Shown piece by piece: positions 1 to 5,714 of a stretch of 8,461 nucleotides of DNA (positions are counted from its first letter, which is position 1; every line of letters begins with the position of its first letter). Source of the stretch: Rickettsiales bacterium (GTDB lineage Bacteria; Pseudomonadota; Alphaproteobacteria; Rickettsiales; UBA1997); contig CANEUK010000056.1 of NCBI GenBank assembly GCA_947441695.1, positions 1 to 8,461 on the forward strand, given 5' to 3'. The position numbers and the translations under genes are program-made. A model generated the notes under the pieces. The model was not told where the DNA came from and made no database searches. It was given only the letters and a program-made list of their open reading frames with translations.

Positions 1-59
1 ATATTCTTGCAGAAATCATCTACTAAACAGAAGATCGGCGTTAATTGCATTCCAGTCAT
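1..59 (-). CDS. Transposase, N-terminal fragment (IS982-like), runs off the left edge
   Basis: Only the first 19-20 codons are inside the window. The minus-strand reading from the ATG at 59-57 gives MTGMQLTPIFCLVDDFCKN and then leaves the window. The IFC.VDDFCK motif a few residues after the start is characteristic, as I recall it, of the N-terminus of IS982-type DDE transposases, which cut and paste their own insertion sequence. A GAGG lies five bases before this ATG; the in-frame ATG at 50-48 is an alternative start. Most of the gene, including any DDE residues, lies outside, so intactness cannot be judged. The surrounding 160 bases are about 38 % GC by hand count, higher than the rest of the window, which fits an acquired element. 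The family call rests on one short motif. Confidence 0.6.
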   Translation of the reverse strand, partial: MTGMQLTPIFCLVDDFCKN

Positions 60-147
60 TTGAGCCTCATTGGTTGTTGATATTAGAAACCAACAAACCT
101 CCTAAAGGCTTGGATGTATTGGATGCAAGAGGTTTTTGTTAAGCGTT
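60..147. mobile_element. Probable right terminal part of the insertion sequence
   Basis: This is the non-coding stretch upstream of the minus-strand transposase start, up to the point where the integrase-like tail begins. It shares the higher GC of the transposase fragment. If the element is an insertion sequence, its right inverted repeat should lie here, most plausibly near 130-156, where the base composition and the plus-strand reading both change. The other end is outside the window, so neither the inverted repeat nor a target duplication can be seen. A strong AGGAGG on the minus strand (complement of 98-103) has no usable start codon after it in the transposase frame. The boundary is an inference. 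Confidence 0.35.
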
Positions 148-219
148 ATGGGGGCTAAAAAGGATCAATTGAGAATTTTGATGGGTCACAAATCAAAGGA
201 TTTTGCTAAACAATTTTAA
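148..219 (+). pseudogene. C-terminal remnant of a tyrosine recombinase / phage-type integrase
   Basis: The plus-strand reading ends in GAKKDQLRILMGHKS followed by KDFAKQF and a TAA stop. It aligns without gaps to the C-terminal box of the intact XerC-like protein at 6738-7673 (GGDLRTIQELLGHKS): the spacing from the first Gly to the Gly-His is identical, 13 residues. The catalytic tyrosine is expected seven residues after the Ser of GHKS; here that position is Phe and is the last codon. No R..H.R box is readable upstream in this frame because a stop (103-105) and the probable insertion sequence intervene. I read it as the cut-off tail of an integrase gene disrupted by the element to its left. 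It is only 23 codons, so a chance match is possible, though the spacing argues against it. Confidence 0.45.
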
Positions 220-293
220 TCGCAAACTTTTCAACTCAAAAACTTGTAAATCAGACTGAAACCGCAATTAGTAACCGATCAAAAAAATATTTA

Positions 294-321
294 GGGTTTA
301 AACCCTTTTTGGGTTTTTTTT
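294..321 (+). terminator. Rho-independent terminator closing the left-hand locus
   Basis: The arm AAACCC (300-305), a TTTTT loop (306-310) and the arm GGGTTT (311-316) are followed by more T residues to 321, which is a classic plus-strand hairpin and T tract. The upstream GGGTTT (294-299) also pairs with 300-305 but as a zero-loop palindrome, so it is a weaker competitor. Read on the minus strand the same element lies about 40 bases beyond the secB stop and is followed by an AT-rich stretch with seven Ts, so it may serve both sides. Confidence 0.65.
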
Positions 322-361
322 ATAGAAGTAAAAAGGTGAATCTTGTTATATAGGCTCGAAT

Positions 362-775
362 TCAATCTTGCTTTTTTTTGTTATAAAGTTGCATAAAGTC
401 AATTGGATCAATTAGAAGTGGCGATAGTCCAGCGTCGGTTGTGATATTTGCAAAAATTCGTCGCAAAAAAGGGAAAAGCAGATTGGGGCAATAAATCAAA
501 AGTATTTGATCTAATATTTCACCTTCAATTCCTTCGATTGAAAATAGTCCGTTATAGGTTGCTTTACAGGTAAAAAATTGTTCGTTTTCGATTTGAGCAT
601 TGGCAGAAATTTTTAAGGAAACTTCAAAAATTTCTTTGGTTATTTTTTTAGCGTCGATATCGATTGAAAGATTAATATTGGGTTTATCTTGAGGTGTTAA
701 AAACACTTGCGGAGCGCTTGTTAGGTCAAAAGAAAGCTCCTTGATATATTGCGAAATAGTTTTGACGTTTGACAT
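362..775 (-). CDS. secB: Protein-export chaperone SecB
   Basis: SecB is a cytosolic tetrameric chaperone that keeps secretory precursors unfolded and delivers them to SecA. The 137-residue product covers the whole family fold: an APQVF...P segment near residue 21, the EIFEVSLKI strand (48-56), the YNGLFSI strand (74-80), CPNLLFPFLRR (96-106) and the C-terminal DPIDFMQLY (123-131). The usual GGFPP motif before DPIDF reads AGLSP, a divergence that may affect the C-terminal helix but leaves the pattern clear. It is somewhat shorter than E. coli SecB (155), mostly at the C-terminal tail. It begins 18 bases after the glpX stop with no promoter-sized gap, so it is probably co-transcribed with glpX. 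There is no Shine-Dalgarno sequence before the ATG. Confidence 0.9.
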   Translation of the reverse strand: MSNVKTISQYIKELSFDLTSAPQVFLTPQDKPNINLSIDIDAKKITKEIFEVSLKISANAQIENEQFFTCKATYNGLFSIEGIEGEILDQILLIYCPNLLFPFLRRIFANITTDAGLSPLLIDPIDFMQLYNKKKQD

Positions 776-793
776 GGTAAAAAGAACAAAAAA

Positions 794-1735
794 TTAAGAT
801 AAAAAATATTGCGATCTAGAATTTGTAATTTTTTTAGCGGCAGAATCAAATAACAAAGAGTTAACAAAAATTTTGTCCGAAGTTTTTTTTACTCCTTTAA
901 GCATGTATCCATCAGTCACGCCAGCACAAGCAAAAATTATATCACCTTGAGCCATTTCATTTGCTGAATATTTTTTATTTAGATCATTGATTCCCATTTT
1001 TTTGGCACGCTCAATTTGTTTTTGGTTGTTGTCAAAAACTAATCTACCCATCATTTGTCCACCAATTACACGAAGCGCCGCAGCAGCTAAAACACCCTCA
1101 GGCGCGCCACCAGTTCCCATATAAACATCAACTTTGGTGTTTTGACTGGTGCAAGCAATCACGCCAGCAACATCGCCATCGCCAATTAGTCGAATACGAG
1201 CTCCAGCTTGGCGAACATCGGCAATTAGCTTTTTATGGCGCTCGCGATCCAAAATCATTACGGTTAAATCAGAAACAGAACATTTCTTAGCTTTGGCAAT
1301 ATTACTCAAATTAACCTGCGCAGATTGATCTAGATCAATTATTCCTTCTGGCAATCCGGCTCCAATAGCAATCTTTTCCATATAAACATCTGGAGCGTGT
1401 AAAAAACCCCCTTTTTTTGCTAACGCAATAACGGCTAGCGAACTTTCTGCGGCATTAGCGCAAATGGTCGTTCCTTCTAAGGGATCAAGAGCAATATCAA
1501 CCTCAACACCACCTTGACCAACTTTTTCACCAATAAAAAGCATTGGAGCCTCATCGCGTTCTCCCTCGCCTATCACAACCGTTCCAAGGATAGGCATTAA
1601 GTTTAATTCATACCGCATTGATTCAACAGCAGCTTTGTCGGCAGCAACATTATCCCCTCTTCCAACCCAGTCAAAACAAGCAATTGCAGCTTTTTCAACA
1701 ATTTCGGAAACTTGCGAAGAAAGATGAGAAATCAT
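794..1735 (-). CDS. glpX: Fructose-1,6-bisphosphatase, class II
   Basis: This enzyme hydrolyses fructose 1,6-bisphosphate to fructose 6-phosphate with Mg or Mn ions, the committed step of gluconeogenesis. The 313-residue product is full length for the GlpX family. Visible motifs are WVGRGDNVAADKAA (23-36), IGEGERDEAP (55-64), DPLEGTT (84-90), IRLIGDGDVAG (181-191) and MGTGGAPEGV (206-215). Asp33, Glu57, Asp84, Glu87 and Glu213 line up with the family's metal ligands, so the enzyme looks active. A terminator-like hairpin sits only about 20 bases upstream of the ATG, leaving no room for a normal promoter beyond it; expression may need read-through from rpmG or a promoter overlapping the hairpin. 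secB follows 18 bases downstream. Its presence implies that sugar phosphates are made from three-carbon precursors. Confidence 0.95.
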   Translation of the reverse strand: MISHLSSQVSEIVEKAAIACFDWVGRGDNVAADKAAVESMRYELNLMPILGTVVIGEGERDEAPMLFIGEKVGQGGVEVDIALDPLEGTTICANAAESSLAVIALAKKGGFLHAPDVYMEKIAIGAGLPEGIIDLDQSAQVNLSNIAKAKKCSVSDLTVMILDRERHKKLIADVRQAGARIRLIGDGDVAGVIACTSQNTKVDVYMGTGGAPEGVLAAAALRVIGGQMMGRLVFDNNQKQIERAKKMGINDLNKKYSANEMAQGDIIFACAGVTDGYMLKGVKKTSDKIFVNSLLFDSAAKKITNSRSQYFLS

Positions 1736-1754
1736 ATTTTTAAAAAGATTTTAT

Positions 1755-1791
1755 AAAAAAAAGCGAACCTTTTTTACAGGGTTCGCTTTTT
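1755..1791 (-). terminator. Hairpin terminator downstream of rpmG (bidirectional shape)
   Basis: GCGAACC (1763-1769) pairs with GGTTCGC (1780-1786). The flanking A run (1755-1762) and T run (1787-1791) extend the stem to about 12 base pairs. On the minus strand the hairpin is followed by eight Ts, about 20 bases after the rpmG stop, which is a textbook intrinsic terminator. The plus-strand reading also ends in Ts, but no plus-strand gene needs it. Confidence 0.8.
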
Positions 1792-1806
1792 CATAATTTG
1801 CTAAAT

Positions 1807-2001
1807 TTAGCTCGAAAGTTTTTGTTCTTTAAACTCAACATGCTTGCGAACTACTGGATCATATTTACTAAAGACCATTTTTGTTTGCTTTTGTTTTGGA
1901 TTGCGACGCGCTAAATAAAAGAATCCAGTGCCAGCGCTGCTTACTAGTTTAAATAAAATTGAGTTTCTTTTTGATTTTGAAGATTTTGGTTTTCCAGCCA
2001 T
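1807..2001 (-). CDS. rpmG: 50S ribosomal protein L33
   Basis: L33 is a small protein of the large ribosomal subunit near the E site. The 64-residue product contains LVSSAGTGFFYLARRNPK (19-36), KMVFSKYDPV (41-50) and VRKHVEFKEQKL (51-62), the typical alphaproteobacterial L33 ending. It has no CxxC pairs, so it is the zinc-independent (C-minus) form. I chose the ATG at 2001-1999 rather than an upstream in-frame ATG at 2034 because the family starts with MA-K and because AGGT lies seven bases before it, the clearest Shine-Dalgarno in the window. Compared with the usual 55 residues it has a basic, Ser/Lys-rich N-terminal extension of about nine. It appears to be a single-gene unit, with its own promoter at 2053-2080 and a terminator just after the stop. 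Confidence 0.93.
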   Translation of the reverse strand: MAGKPKSSKSKRNSILFKLVSSAGTGFFYLARRNPKQKQTKMVFSKYDPVVRKHVEFKEQKLSS

Positions 2002-2020
2002 ATGTATTACCTGAAGTTTT

Positions 2021-2034
2021 TTGCTCGAAAGCAA
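2021..2034 (-). promoter_or_regulatory. Small hairpin in the rpmG leader
   Basis: On the minus strand TTGC and GCAA flank the loop TTTCGA, about 20 bases before the L33 start codon and within the predicted leader. A stem of four base pairs is weak; it could be incidental or affect translation. Confidence 0.2.
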
Positions 2035-2052
2035 GTTGAGAAAGAGCGAAGC

Positions 2053-2080
2053 AAGCTATTTTGAGTTAAAAAGTAGTCAA
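2053..2080 (-). promoter_or_regulatory. Likely sigma-70 type promoter of rpmG
   Basis: On the minus strand, TTGACT (complement of 2075-2080) matches five of six bases of the -35 consensus. Sixteen bases later TAGCTT (complement of 2053-2058) is a poor but acceptable -10. Transcription would start near 2046, giving a leader of about 45 nucleotides before the rpmG ATG. Evidence is by sequence match only. Confidence 0.4.
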
Positions 2081-2150
2081 GAAAAAATCCAAAATGTTAA
2101 AAAGCAAGATAATCAAATTTAGTTTTACTGAAGGAGTTTTGTAAGTTTTA

Positions 2151-2187
2151 AATTGCTATACAGCGAGAGAATCGCTGTATTCGCAGT
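2151..2187. other. Strong inverted repeat in the ompH-rpmG intergenic region
   Basis: ATACAGCGA (2158-2166) and TCGCTGTAT (2172-2180) form a perfect nine-base-pair stem with a GAGAA loop. Beyond a small internal loop, TGC (2154-2156) pairs with GCA (2183-2185), extending the stem. It lies about 83-105 bases after the ompH-family stop and about 75 bases upstream of the rpmG -35 box. Neither strand has a T tract directly after it, so it is not a standard intrinsic terminator. It could be a rho-type 3' end structure, part of a small RNA, or a protein-binding dyad. Confidence 0.5.
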
Positions 2188-2262
2188 AAATTTTCTTATC
2201 GAGCTTTTTTGACAAACAATTTAGATTTTGGTTTTTGAAGTTTGATTATATTTTTTTGAATT

Positions 2263-2787
2263 TTACTCAAACTTTACTTCAACTTTGGTAATTTTTTTAT
2301 TAAGCTTGGTTAAAACTTCTGAAGAAATGTCAAGCTCGTCTTTGTAATATAAGGCTTGTTGAGAAGGAATAATCACATCTAAGTTTTTTTCTTTTGAGAT
2401 TTCAGCAATAATGTCTTTAATTTTATCGTTAACCTTGCTCATGCCGTCAAGAGAAGCTTTTTTTAAGCTGTTTTGTTTTTTTTCTACAAATTCTTTTAGG
2501 TCTTCAACTTTTTTTTCAAATAATTGATTTTCTTTTTCTAGCGCATCTTTTGATAAAACATTTTTCTTGCTTTCAATTTTTTTTTGCTCGGCTTCTAAAG
2601 AACTTTGTTTTTTAAATACATCTTTTTGGTATTCGTCTTGTTTTTTACTTACTTTTCCTTGGATATCGCGCATTGCTGAAGATTCTTTGACAATTTTTTC
2701 AACGTCTAAAATACCAATTCCACCAGCGTTAGCATTGAGTGAAATAAAAGAGAAAATTGATAATAAAGTGATGATTTTTTTATTCAT
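2263..2787 (-). CDS. Periplasmic chaperone, OmpH/Skp family
   Basis: OmpH/Skp proteins are periplasmic trimeric chaperones that hold unfolded outer-membrane proteins on the way to the BAM complex. The 174-residue product starts with a signal peptide (Lys-Lys, a hydrophobic core, and ANA before Gly22-Gly23). A short beta segment IGILDVEKI (24-32) follows, then a long Lys/Glu/Gln-rich helical coiled coil (about 40-130) and a C-terminal segment DVIIPSQQALYYKDELDIS, where the family closes its barrel. The length and order match the family well. It stands alone here rather than in the common bamA-skp-lpxD neighbourhood, so no partner is implied. I saw no clear Shine-Dalgarno or promoter; the upstream region is very AT-rich. 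Family assignment is firm, while orthology to E. coli Skp is only likely. Confidence 0.82.
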   Translation of the reverse strand: MNKKIITLLSIFSFISLNANAGGIGILDVEKIVKESSAMRDIQGKVSKKQDEYQKDVFKKQSSLEAEQKKIESKKNVLSKDALEKENQLFEKKVEDLKEFVEKKQNSLKKASLDGMSKVNDKIKDIIAEISKEKNLDVIIPSQQALYYKDELDISSEVLTKLNKKITKVEVKFE

Positions 2788-3136
2788 AAAATATCTTGAT
2801 TTAATAGTTGATAAATTTTGTTGAACTTATGTTAGGGGCTTTTAGCTAGTTATTTTTGATAAAAAAAACAAATTAGTAGCACATGTATTTTACCGAAAAT
2901 TTTTATTGAAAAAGCGATAAATTTTCTAAAATCTTCGTTAAAAATAATTAGCTAACAGCACCTAAATTTAGATTAAGTTCTGACACAACATATTTATGCA
3001 AAATTTTAGTTTCAATATGCAAAGTTAATTCAACATCGAAGCTTGTGTTTTTTTTGGCGCTAAATAGTTTTCTTTCTGGAAGCAAGATAAAAAATTAATC
3101 AGAGATAAAACAAATCAAAACTCCAAATTTAAAAAA
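2788..3136. other. Intergenic region between divergent genes, no gene recognised
   Basis: This 349-base stretch lies between the ompH-family start (minus strand) and folE (plus strand) and should contain both promoters, but no convincing -35/-10 pair stands out. It holds an inverted repeat, GAAAATTT (2895-2902) and AAATTTTC (2919-2926), and many A/T runs. On the minus strand, about 48 codons are open and end at the TAA complementary to 2952-2954, but there is no ATG and no family resemblance, so I do not call a gene. No tRNA or known riboswitch pattern was recognised. Confidence 0.5.
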
Positions 3137-3784
3137 ATGAAAAAAACCTCAAAAAAAACTAAAATTTTTATTGAAAAAAATTCAGATAAAAAATTTTTGC
3201 ATCAAAATTCTCGTCCCTCACAAGAAGAAGCGCAAAAAGCTGTGAGAACTTTAATTGCTTGGGCTGGAGACAATCCAGACCGTGAAGGACTGATTGAAAC
3301 TCCAAAAAGAGTGGTTAATGCTTATCGAGAGTTTTTTGCTGGCTACGAGGCAGATCCAATTGAAATTTTAGGAAAAACTTTTGAAGAAGTTGAAGGTTAT
3401 GATGACATAGTTTTGTTAAGAAACATGCGTTTAGAATCTCACTGCGAACACCACATGGTTCCAATTATTGGACAGGCTCACATCGCCTATATTCCTAATA
3501 AAAAAGTTGTAGGAATTAGTAAAATTGCTCGCTTGCTCGATGTTTTTGCTAAACGCTTGCAAACCCAAGAAACAATGACAGCTCAAATTGCCGATACCAT
3601 AAATAAAGTTCTGAAGCCAAAAGGAGTTGCGGTTTTTATTGATGCAAAACATCAATGTATGACAACTCGAGGTATTCATAAAGTCAGCACTTCAACTATC
3701 ACAAAAACCATGATTGGACAGTTTAAAACCGACTTAGAAATGGAGCGTAAGTTTTTAACCATGATTAGTTTGCCTAAATGCTAA
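3137..3784 (+). CDS. folE: GTP cyclohydrolase I
   Basis: FolE converts GTP to 7,8-dihydroneopterin triphosphate and formate, the first step of folate (and queuosine precursor) synthesis. The 215-residue product is full length. Motifs seen are ETPKRVVNAYREFFAGY (54-70), SHCEHHMVPIIGQAHIAYIP (101-120), VVGISKIARLLDVFAKRLQ (124-142) and HQCMTTRGIHK (172-182). Cys103, His106 and Cys174 are the expected zinc ligands and His105 lies in the active site. The Lys-rich first 30 residues are variable in the family. It is the first gene of a five-gene plus-strand run; its last seven bases overlap the start of the Maf-like gene, which suggests translational coupling. There is no Shine-Dalgarno before the ATG. 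This is the classical zinc-dependent type I enzyme, not FolE2. Confidence 0.96.
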   Translation: MKKTSKKTKIFIEKNSDKKFLHQNSRPSQEEAQKAVRTLIAWAGDNPDREGLIETPKRVVNAYREFFAGYEADPIEILGKTFEEVEGYDDIVLLRNMRLESHCEHHMVPIIGQAHIAYIPNKKVVGISKIARLLDVFAKRLQTQETMTAQIADTINKVLKPKGVAVFIDAKHQCMTTRGIHKVSTSTITKTMIGQFKTDLEMERKFLTMISLPKC

Positions 3785-4383
3785 TTGTTCAAAATTCGCC
3801 ACTAATTTTAGCTTCAACTTCAAAAATTCGTAAAAAAATTTTACAAGAAGTTGGGCTAAAGTTTAAGGTTTTTCCTCCGCTTTTTGATGAAGAACTGGCT
3901 AAAGAAAAACTAAAATTATCTCCGCAAAAATTGGCAACCTTTTTGGCCAAGCAAAAAGCCTTATCAATAAGCAAAAAGTTCCCAAATGCTTACGTAATTG
4001 GCTCGGATCAAGTTTGTGAATTTGAAAAAAATGAAATTTCTAAATCAAAAAATATTCACGAGGCTTTAAATCAATTAAAAAAATTTAATGGAAAAACTCA
4101 TTTTCAAAACAACGCTGTAGCAGTCGCCCTTGGAGGAAAAATTATTTTTAATAAATTTTCACGAGTGAAATTAAAAATGCGTCAAATAAGTGAAGTAGAA
4201 ATTGAAAAATACGTTTCCTTAGAAAAGCCTTTTGGATGCGCTGGAAGCTACAAATACGAATCTTTGGGCAAACATCTTTTTGAAAAAATTTCTGGCGATT
4301 ATTACTCGGTTTTGGGCTTGTCAATTCAACCTTTAATTTCGTTTTTGCACGATAAAAAAATTATTCAAATTTTAACCAATTAG
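3778..4383 (+). CDS. maf: Maf/YceF-family nucleotide pyrophosphatase
   Basis: Maf proteins hydrolyse non-canonical or modified nucleoside triphosphates to monophosphate and pyrophosphate, a house-cleaning role. The 201-residue product shows LASTSKIRKKIL (11-22), the FDEE acidic pair (36-39), VIGSDQVC (73-80) with the likely catalytic Asp77, and GCAGSYKYESLG (153-164). The DQVC and CAGS-K-E-G patterns resemble the YceF branch (7-methyl-GTP as substrate) rather than the dTTP/UTP branch with its Gln motif; substrate is inferred from this. One oddity is that the family's GKP motif reads KSK (89-91), so the conserved Lys is displaced or replaced. The ATG lies inside the end of folE, with a seven-base overlap, and terC follows after nine bases. 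Confidence 0.88.
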   Translation: MLIVQNSPLILASTSKIRKKILQEVGLKFKVFPPLFDEELAKEKLKLSPQKLATFLAKQKALSISKKFPNAYVIGSDQVCEFEKNEISKSKNIHEALNQLKKFNGKTHFQNNAVAVALGGKIIFNKFSRVKLKMRQISEVEIEKYVSLEKPFGCAGSYKYESLGKHLFEKISGDYYSVLGLSIQPLISFLHDKKIIQILTN

Positions 4384-4392
4384 TATTTTGTT

Positions 4393-5106
4393 ATGGATTT
4401 TATTAGTTCGGCAACCCTCTTAAGCCTTTTTACACTAACTTTTCTTGAGATAATTTTAGGCATCGACAACTTAATTTTTATTGCACTAGTTGTTCAAAAA
4501 TTGCCCAAAAAATTTCGCAAATCGGCTCGCACCATAGGTTTATCTTTAGCTTTTGTGATTAGAGTTTTGATGCTCATGACTTTGTCGTGGATAATGACCT
4601 TAACCAAGCCTTTAATTTCTTTTTACAATTTCGCTCTGTCTTTCAAAGATTTATTGCTGATTTTTGGTGGAATATTTTTGATGGTAAAAAGCGGTTTAGA
4701 AATTTATCACGATGTTTTTTTTGGGCTAAACATCACGAAAGAAGAAAAGCAAATTAAAGTCAAAAACAGCTTTGTTGCAGCGATTTTTCAAATAACCTTA
4801 ATCGACATCGTTTTTTCTTTTGATTCGGTAATAACTGCAATTGCTATGACTAACAATATTCCCGTAATCGTTTTTGCGGTTATGATTGCTATGTTTTTAA
4901 TGTTTTTTGCCTCGGGTCACATAAGTAGCTTTCTAGGAAAATATCCTTCACTAAAAATTGTTGCTTTGGCATTTATTTTTATGGTTGGGCTTATTCTTTT
5001 AGCTGATGGAGTTCATTTTCATGTATCAAAAGGATATTTATATTTTTCATTATTTTTTACACTTGCCGTTGAATGGCTAAACATTTTGGCCCGTAAAAAA
5101 CACTAA
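4393..5106 (+). CDS. TerC-family integral membrane protein (probable metal exporter)
   Basis: This is a polytopic inner-membrane protein of the TerC/YgdQ/Alx group, members of which export manganese or help load metals onto secreted proteins. The 237-residue product has about seven hydrophobic segments (about 8-33, 45-70, 82-98, 127-150, 156-176, 187-205 and 215-232). The signature acidic sites within membranes are present: EIILGIDNL (19-27) with Glu19 and Asp25, IDIVFSFDSV (137-146) with Asp138 and Asp144, and LLADGVHFHVSKGYLYF (202-218) with Asp205. The length fits the short YgdQ-like type without extra CBS domains. No yybP-ykoY-type riboswitch precedes it; it starts nine bases after the Maf gene and must be expressed with the operon. 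Its exact substrate cannot be told from sequence. Confidence 0.9.
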   Translation: MDFISSATLLSLFTLTFLEIILGIDNLIFIALVVQKLPKKFRKSARTIGLSLAFVIRVLMLMTLSWIMTLTKPLISFYNFALSFKDLLLIFGGIFLMVKSGLEIYHDVFFGLNITKEEKQIKVKNSFVAAIFQITLIDIVFSFDSVITAIAMTNNIPVIVFAVMIAMFLMFFASGHISSFLGKYPSLKIVALAFIFMVGLILLADGVHFHVSKGYLYFSLFFTLAVEWLNILARKKH

Positions 5107-5124
5107 CCTAATTTTTATAAATTC

Positions 5125-5712
5125 ATGAAAAATTTATTTTCTTTAATTGCCATTATTTCCCTGATTTTAGTCTCTTCTTCCTGCGCTTTTATTAAAAATT
5201 TTAACTCTAAAAAAGATCCAACTCCACTTGATTACATAGAAAACTCGTCACTCAAAATGGATATAAAAAAGTTTTTTAATGGCGATCTTGAAGCTTTTGC
5301 TATCAAACAAAATTCTGGCGGAAAAATTATTGGCACTTCTACAATTAAAATTAGCGGAAAATGGGACGAAAATAAAGGAACTTTACAACAAAATTTTATT
5401 TACGGAGATGGCACAAAAGATAACCGAACTTGGTTGATAACCCTAGACTCTGACGGAACTTTTAATGCGGTTGGTCACGATGTTTTTGTTCCAGCTCGAG
5501 GAAGACAAATTGGAAATGCGGCTCAATCAAACTACACCTTAATACTTCCTTCAAGAAACGGCAAAGAAGAAATTATTTTTGAAGATAAAATGTATTTAGT
5601 TGATGAAAAATCGATGATCATGATTTCAAAATTCGATAATAAGAAAGTCGATTCAAGCAATGAAAACTCGTCAGGAAAAATTATTATTTCCATCAAAAAA
5701 GCTGGCAATTAG
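5125..5712 (+). CDS. DUF3833-type putative lipoprotein
   Basis: The function of this family is unknown. The 195-residue product begins with Lys, a hydrophobic stretch (4-16) and SSSC with Cys20, a signal peptide resembling a lipoprotein signal although Ser at -3 is not the usual Leu. The mature part matches my memory of DUF3833: LDYIENSSLKMDIKKFFNGD (35-54), a conserved G.W motif (ISGKWDEN), FIYGDGTKDNRTW, then a small-residue-rich GHDVFVPARGRQIGNAAQSN and a C-terminal DKMYLVDEKSMIMISKFDNKK. The pattern suggests a beta-rich, lipocalin-like fold, which is inference. It lies 18 bases after the TerC gene and two bases before the ZntB-like gene, so it is made together with two metal transporters. 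It would be anchored to the periplasmic face of a membrane. Confidence 0.75.
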   Translation: MKNLFSLIAIISLILVSSSCAFIKNFNSKKDPTPLDYIENSSLKMDIKKFFNGDLEAFAIKQNSGGKIIGTSTIKISGKWDENKGTLQQNFIYGDGTKDNRTWLITLDSDGTFNAVGHDVFVPARGRQIGNAAQSNYTLILPSRNGKEEIIFEDKMYLVDEKSMIMISKFDNKKVDSSNENSSGKIIISIKKAGN

Positions 5713-5714
5713 TT

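Noticed and set aside
2..142. Plus-strand open stretch of about 46 codons at the left edge
   Set aside because: It lies opposite the transposase start and its upstream region, has no recognisable motif, and ends before the integrase-like tail in a different frame.
2209..2214. Perfect TTGACA on the plus strand
   Set aside because: No -10 box lies at 16-18 bases and no plus-strand gene follows.
2567..2824. Plus-strand ORF opposite the OmpH/Skp-family gene
   Set aside because: It is the antisense shadow of a Lys-rich coiled coil; the Phe/Ser-rich product has no family features.
2896..3178. An 18-base repeat (2896-2913 and 3161-3178)
   Set aside because: It is made only of A/T runs plus one G, and such matches are expected by chance in this composition.
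3431..3679. Minus-strand ORF inside folE
   Set aside because: It lies wholly within a well-conserved gene on the other strand and resembles nothing known.
3789..3974. Minus-strand ORF inside the Maf-like gene
   Set aside because: Antisense shadow of a clear gene.
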